64,000 nt of DNA, from the NCBI RefSeq assembly GCF_008728515.1, contig NC_044990.1, forward strand, positions 65,080,879-65,144,878. Reading direction: 5' to 3'. The position numbers and the translations under genes were made by a program. Below are positions 59,252-64,000 of this stretch, in pieces (within the stretch, counting starts at the first letter, position 1; every line of letters begins with the position of its first letter). The DNA is from Papio anubis (lineage: Eukaryota; Chordata; Mammalia; Primates; Cercopithecidae). Under the pieces are notes generated by a model. It had not been told where the DNA came from, did not search any database, and saw only the letters and a program-made list of their open reading frames with translations.

Positions 59252-60280
59252 AAGAGTAGACACTCTCTGTCAAAAAGTAGGGCTGGAGGAAGATATGCAG
59301 AAGTGAATCCAGCTTAGAATATAATCAGTAATTAGTGTCCAGTCATGCTTCCTTGGTATAAATTGTGTGACTATTGGATATACTGTCTGGTGTATTTCAA
59401 TAGAATACTATTGTAGTATTCTAACTTTTTAATAAAAAATGTTTTCAAATAACTTCTTCACTTTGTTATTCCCTACAGAAATTTGGATATCCAAAGGCCT
59501 CTTTTCATTTCATATTTTGAGTTGAACAAGTACACTTACTTTAAAAATATTTTGAGTTTTCTATGTATTCAATTATAATTCATTGTATTATTTATTTTTA
59601 CATTATTTACCAAGTATCTCTACATGGAGCTGAGTGTCAGGGTGCTATTTTACAATACCCTTGAGAGATTTAAACGCCATATTGGATAGGCCCATGAATT
59701 TTTCTGGGGTCTGCACAAAGGCTCTTACAGCCACACAGATGAAATTTTAACCCTGAGGCTATGTTTACTGGTGTCACCTTGGACTTGATCTTCACTTTTA
59801 TTCCATTTCTTAATTTAAAAGTCTTTTGCAACAAAAAAATGGATATGAGAACCAGTCGCATTTGTAAAACCAGCAAGTTTTGCTGGTGTATTTTCTCTAA
59901 CATTTTTCAAAAACTAAACCAATACTTATTTAATTCATTCTTTCTCATATTTTATCATTGGAAGCTAGAAGACTAGGGGACTTCTTTGATAATGCCTGAA
60001 ATATCCCTTGTGAGATACAAAAATTTATGAAATCATTTTTTTTCTATGTTATATAGCAAACAGCAAATAGTTTTGACAAATTTCTGCTATTTCATTAGAA
60101 TGTTTCTGTTTTCTTCAGACTCCAAGGCCATTTTTCTCACTCACCTTCAAGCCTTCAACAACAGCCTTACCGAGTTTCCTACAACTGTTGTGAACATTCT
60201 CTTTCAGGACCTTTTAGTTTCCACCTGCCACCATTATAAAACAGTGTTATATCTTTCGGGCATTTTTATAACACTCCAAT
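59252..60280. other. Anonymous sequence
   Basis: No gene or nameable repeat is seen. The frames at 59670-59903 and 60046-60327 look like chance. Confidence 0.45.
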
Positions 60281-60284
60281 TCTG

Positions 60285-60620
60285 TTACCAATTTCTGTTT
60301 GTTATTTATTGTTATGTAACAAACTGACCTGAAATTTAGTAGTTTAAAAATATTATGTCGGGAATTTTAGTAAAGCTCAGTTGAGCAATTACTTGGATCC
60401 ATATCACATTAAATTTGGTGATATTTAGCTGATAAATGTGCTGGTATAGAGGAGTTAAGGTGGCTCAGTTTCCATTTCTGGCATCTGAATTGGGATGATT
60501 GGTAAAACCAGCAGTAGGCTAGCACTGGTCTATTTCAATGTAGCTTTCCCATACAATAAGTTTAGGCTTCCAAAATGGAAGGGCCATCCAGTGTGTAATG
60601 TAGCCACATTACAGCTTAAG
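60285..60620 (-). mobile_element. Possible LTR fragment (ERVL/MaLR-like), antisense
   Basis: The phrases 'ttattgttatgtaacaaact', 'acctgaaatttagtagttta', 'ggaattttagtaaagctcag' and 'aaggtggctcagtttccatt' recall the antisense mammalian LTR text 'tattgctgcataacaaat...ccaaaacttagtggctta...gggtcaggaatttgg'. The family name is uncertain. Confidence 0.45.
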
Positions 60621-60652
60621 ATGTAGCAAAACAACACAAGACAAAACAAAAA

Positions 60653-60676
60653 TCACACACACACACACACACAACA
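60653..60676. repeat. (CA)n microsatellite
   Basis: About 11 CA units occur within 'aaaatcacacac...caacac'. Confidence 0.93.
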
Positions 60677-62575
60677 CAAAGGAAAAACATAAAGAGGGAA
60701 AAATAGAAATAACTGACTTTACCCTTCTCTTCATTTTTATTTTCTTCTGTTGTTTGCCCTTGGTTCAACCTAAGTAAAAGCAAAAGTAAGTACAAATCAC
60801 ACAGCATGTATGCCTAGTTAATGCAGTCTATATGGATCAAAGGGGTAAAGAGTTTATCTAGAGTGTTAGGCAGACGAAAAACAGAACAATTCATTCATTT
60901 TATTGTTCAACAATTATTCAGTCTCTTCCATCAGTTGAAGAAAGCTTTATTCCCATTACAATGAATATAAAAAATTACTGCTCGCTTCTGTATCATTGGA
61001 CAGGTGAAAATTCAATTGTCATCTCTGGTACTAGAGTTTATGGTGTTGGGAAAAATGTTTTCAGCACTGAAGGTACATGTTTATCCACATAATGTAAGTA
61101 CCTGCTAGAAGATGTATTGCTGCCCTTTCCATGAAAACATGATACAATGTGATTCTTCCCATGGGGCTCCACAATGGCCTCCGCTGTTGACAAGCTGGGC
61201 TCTAAAAATGGAGGTGAAACCAATAAATAACAACCTTCCAAATCAGAAAGCACCAGGCTCAGATGGGTTTATTGGTTAATGCTACCATACCCTTAAAGAA
61301 GAAATGATACCACTTTTTTTCAGTCTCTTTCAGAAGATAGAAGCAGAGAGACACTGCCTAGGTTATTTTTTGTGGCCAGCGACACTCTAATACCCAATGC
61401 AGACAGACGTTATAAGAAAAGAAAACAAGTGATCAAAATAACTCATGAAAACAGATACAAAACTTATTAACAAAATATTAGCAAACCAAATTCAACTAAT
61501 ATAAAAATAATTAGATACCATGACCATGTGAGATTTGTTTATGCAGAGCTGGTTCAACATCTGAAATTTCATCACATCAACAGGCCAAACAAGACAAATC
61601 ACATGATTATAACTGATAGAGTTCAATAACAATTCATGATAAAAACTCTCAGTAAACTAGGGATAGATGGGAACTTCCTCAACATTGTAAAGAATATTTA
61701 CAAAACCCTATAGATAATATTCTTAATGTTTAGACACCCAAAACATTCCCAGTAAGTTCAGTAACTGCTTTACAACCTTGCACTGGCACTCTTAGCTAGT
61801 TCAATAAGGCAAGAAAATAAAATAAAAGGTGTAAGATTGGGAAAGAAGAAAAAAGACTGCCTTTGTTCATGGTGACATGATTGTTTATATAGAAAACTAA
61901 AATCAATGAACAAAATACTTCTAGAATAGATAAGTCATCATTGTATGGTTGCAGGATATATTAAGACACAAAAGTCAATATATGTCCTATATGCCAGCAA
62001 TGAACAAGCGAAAACTGAAAGTAAAGACACAGTAACATTGATATTAACACCCTAAAATATGAAATGCTTACATACAAATCCAACAAAACATGTATACGAT
62101 TTATATGAAGAAAATACAAGACTCTCGTGAAAGATATAAAAGTGTCTTTTGAATTAAGTAAATGGAGAAAAGTCCATATTCATGGATGAGAAGACACAAT
62201 GTTTTCAAAATGTCACTTTTCCCCATATTGATCTATAGGCTCAATGCAATGCCAATAAAAATTGAAGCATGTATATTTTTGGATTTCAACAGATAGATTC
62301 TAAAATTTTTATGGAGATGCAAAATTCCTATGATAGCCAAAACAATATTGAAGAAGAACAAGATTAGAGAACTAAAACTCTCTGACTTCAAGGTGGACTA
62401 TAAAGCTATAGTAATTAAGAAAGTGAGGTATAGGTATAAAATAGACAAATAGATCACTGGAAGAAGATAATGAGTACAGAAATGGACCCACATAAATATG
62501 GTCACCTTATCTTTGACAAAGGAGAAAAGACAATATAATGGAGAAAAGATAGTCTTTTCAAAATTCGTAGTAGAA

Positions 62576-62935
62576 ATTCCATTACCGTGTATATACCCAA
62601 AGGAATATACATCATTCTACTATGAAGATATATGTGTGTATATGTTCTTTGCAGCCCTATTCACAATAGTGAAGACTTGGAATCAACCCAAAAGTCCATC
62701 AGTGATAGACTGGATAAAGAAAATGTGGTACATATACACCACGGAATACTATGCAGTCATGAAAAGGAACAAGGTAATATCCTTTCCCGGGACATGGATG
62801 GAGCTTCAAGCTGTTAGCCTCAGCAAATTAACGCAGGAACAGAAACCCAAAAACAGCATGTTCTCACTTATAAGTGGGAGAAACATGAGAATACATGGAC
62901 ACATGGTGGGGAACAACACCCACTGTGGTCTGTAG
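62576..62935 (+). pseudogene. L1 ORF2 C-terminal remnant
   Basis: The open stretch encodes IYPKEYTSFYYEDICVYMFF, then DWIKKMWYIYTTEYYAVMKR and LSKLTQEQKPKNSMFSLISG. This is the usual C-terminus of the L1 ORF2 protein, without endonuclease or reverse-transcriptase motifs. The upstream 25 or so codons of the same frame come from the older host L1. Confidence 0.85.
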
Positions 62936-63116
62936 ATGGGAACTGGAGGAGGAAGAGTCTCAGGAAGAATAGCTAATGGATGCTGAACTTAATACCTAGG
63001 TGATGGGCTGATCTGTGCAGCAAAACCACCATGGCACATGTTTACCTATGTAACAGACCTACACATGTACCCCAGAACTTAAAATATAAGTTGAAGAAAG
63101 AGAAAAAAAAAAAAGA
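62576..63116 (+). mobile_element. Younger L1 3' end, sense, nested in L1M
   Basis: It begins in the ORF2 C-terminus ('tgtatatacccaaaggaata'), then 'ggcacatgtttacctatgta', 'cacatgtaccccagaactta' and an A-rich tail. The target duplication is visible with mismatches: 'aaaattcgtagtagaa' (62560-62575) and 'aaaattcatgctagaa' (63117-63132). It is L1PB/L1MA-like in age. Confidence 0.88.
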
Positions 63117-64000
63117 AAAATTCATGCTAGAACAAATGGACATCCAGTTGTAAATAAATGAATCTAGACACAGACCTTACGTGTTTCATGCAATTAACTC
63201 AAAAATTGCTCATAGACCAGCACGCAAAAATAAAATTATATAACACTTAGAGGAGAACATAGGAGAAAATCTAGTTAACTTGCATTTTCCAAAGACTTCT
63301 TAGGTGCAACACCAAAGTGCGATCCATGAAGTAACAAATTGATGAGTTAAACATTTAAGCTACATTTAAAAATGTCCGCATTGTGAAACATTGTCCAGAA
63401 AATAAAAAGACACAGCACATACTGGGAGAAATATTTGTGAAAGATACAGCAGACAAAGAGCTGTTATCCAAAATATAAAAAGAACTCTTAAAACTCAGTA
63501 ATAAAAATATGAAAAAACATTACCAAACGTAGACCAAATACCTTAACAGATTTTTCATCAAATGAGATATACAGATGGCAAGTAAGCATGTGAAAAGACT
63601 CTGTACATTATATATCATCTGGAAAATGCAGATTAAAGTGAGATACCACTACCAACCAGTTAGAGTGACCAAAATCTAGGACAAGCAAAACACCACCAAA
63701 CATCAAGCTGACAACAATAGACGCTGGTGAGAATGTGGAGCAACAGGAACTCATTCATTGCTGGAGGGAATACAAAATGGCACAGCTACTTTGAAACATA
63801 GCTTTGTGGTTTCTTACAAAATTGAACATTCTCTTACTGTATTATCTAGTAATTACCTTTCTTAAAATTACCCGAATAAACTGAAAACACCAAAGCATAC
63901 ACACAGACATTCATAGCAGCTTTTTTTCATAACTGCCAAAACTTAGAAGTTCCAAGATGTCCTTCAGTAAGTGAATGGGCTAATAAACAGTGATACATCT

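Larger units (their letters stand above)
61250..64000 (+). mobile_element. Old L1 (L1M) ORF2 region, sense, runs off the window
   Basis: Diverged ORF2 sequence includes 'ggctcagatgggtttattgg', 'caccatgaccatgtgagat'-like text at 61520, 'agcaatgaacaagcgaaaac', 'gctcaatgcaatgccaataa', 'ttatggagatgcaaaattcc', 'aatggacccacataaatatg', then, after the nested L1, 'aatgaatctagacacagacc', 'agagctgttatccaaaatat' and 'gctggtgagaatgtggagca'. Stops and indels are dense. It extends beyond 64000. Confidence 0.82.

Noticed and set aside
1..64000. CRISPR arrays, operons, bacterial promoters or phage modules
   Set aside because: The window is primate DNA with Alu/L1/MaLR content. Regular repeats present are microsatellites or interspersed elements, with no spacer pattern.
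1..64000. tRNA, snRNA (U6, 7SK, Y) or 5S genes and their pseudogenes
   Set aside because: Reading for their characteristic starts and box motifs gave no convincing match, other than the Pol III-derived parts of Alu and MIR.

Overview
This window is primate genomic DNA, most likely from an Old World monkey such as a macaque, baboon or guenon. It is AT-rich and packed with Alu, L1, MaLR LTR, MIR/L2 and Tigger elements, as in any higher primate. Two young insertions point to Cercopithecidae. The Alu at 6757-7081 has the AluYR-like features I associate with that lineage. The L1 tails at 6537-6756 and 48965-49434 share a 3' region that differs from the ape L1PA consensus as I remember it. I found no host protein-coding gene, no exon I can defend, and no tRNA, rRNA, snRNA or CRISPR array. 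Every long open frame that I can explain falls inside a repeat. The window reads as a gene desert or part of a very large intron.

Layout. 1-2640 is anonymous. 2650-4055 is an old antisense L1 carrying an Alu. 6520-7098 is an Alu-L1 chimera bounded by one 17-bp target-site duplication. 7.1-19 kb is mostly anonymous, with an MST-type solo LTR (11.2 kb), an L1M fragment and an Alu-split LTR (15.8-17.1 kb), an L1 tail (17.6 kb) and a sense LTR (18.3-18.7 kb). 19-25 kb holds L2, Alu, a MaLR provirus lacking one LTR (21.9-23.5 kb), an AluY and a MIR. 25.3-30 kb holds an old L1, an L2 split by an Alu, and a 2.4-kb Tigger1 DNA transposon. 32.0 to about 42 kb is one near-full-length ancient antisense L1 opened by successive insertions: a MER30-like element, four Alus, a younger L1, an inverted L1 and a whole MLT1-type provirus. 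43-56 kb is mostly anonymous, with an MLT1-like LTR, an L1M tail, a twin-primed young L1 and MIRs. 56.9-59.3 kb is a THE1-type provirus with both LTRs. 61.2 kb to the end is an old sense L1 with a younger L1 tail nested inside. Adding my own spans, recognised repeats cover roughly 45% of the window.

The most notable signals are not genes. Two short segments appear to have been copied locally, in direct orientation and without poly-A or target duplications, into nearby transposons. One is 36586-36852 copied to 34537-34803, with 3 substitutions and 3 small indels. The other is 25575-25866 copied to 29221-29510, about 93% identical. These look like templated repair insertions. The Alu-L1 chimera and the twin-primed L1 are textbook-quality records of L1 reverse transcriptase changing template or primer. 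A homeodomain- and RFX-motif-rich patch near 55.3 kb is the best candidate for host regulatory DNA.
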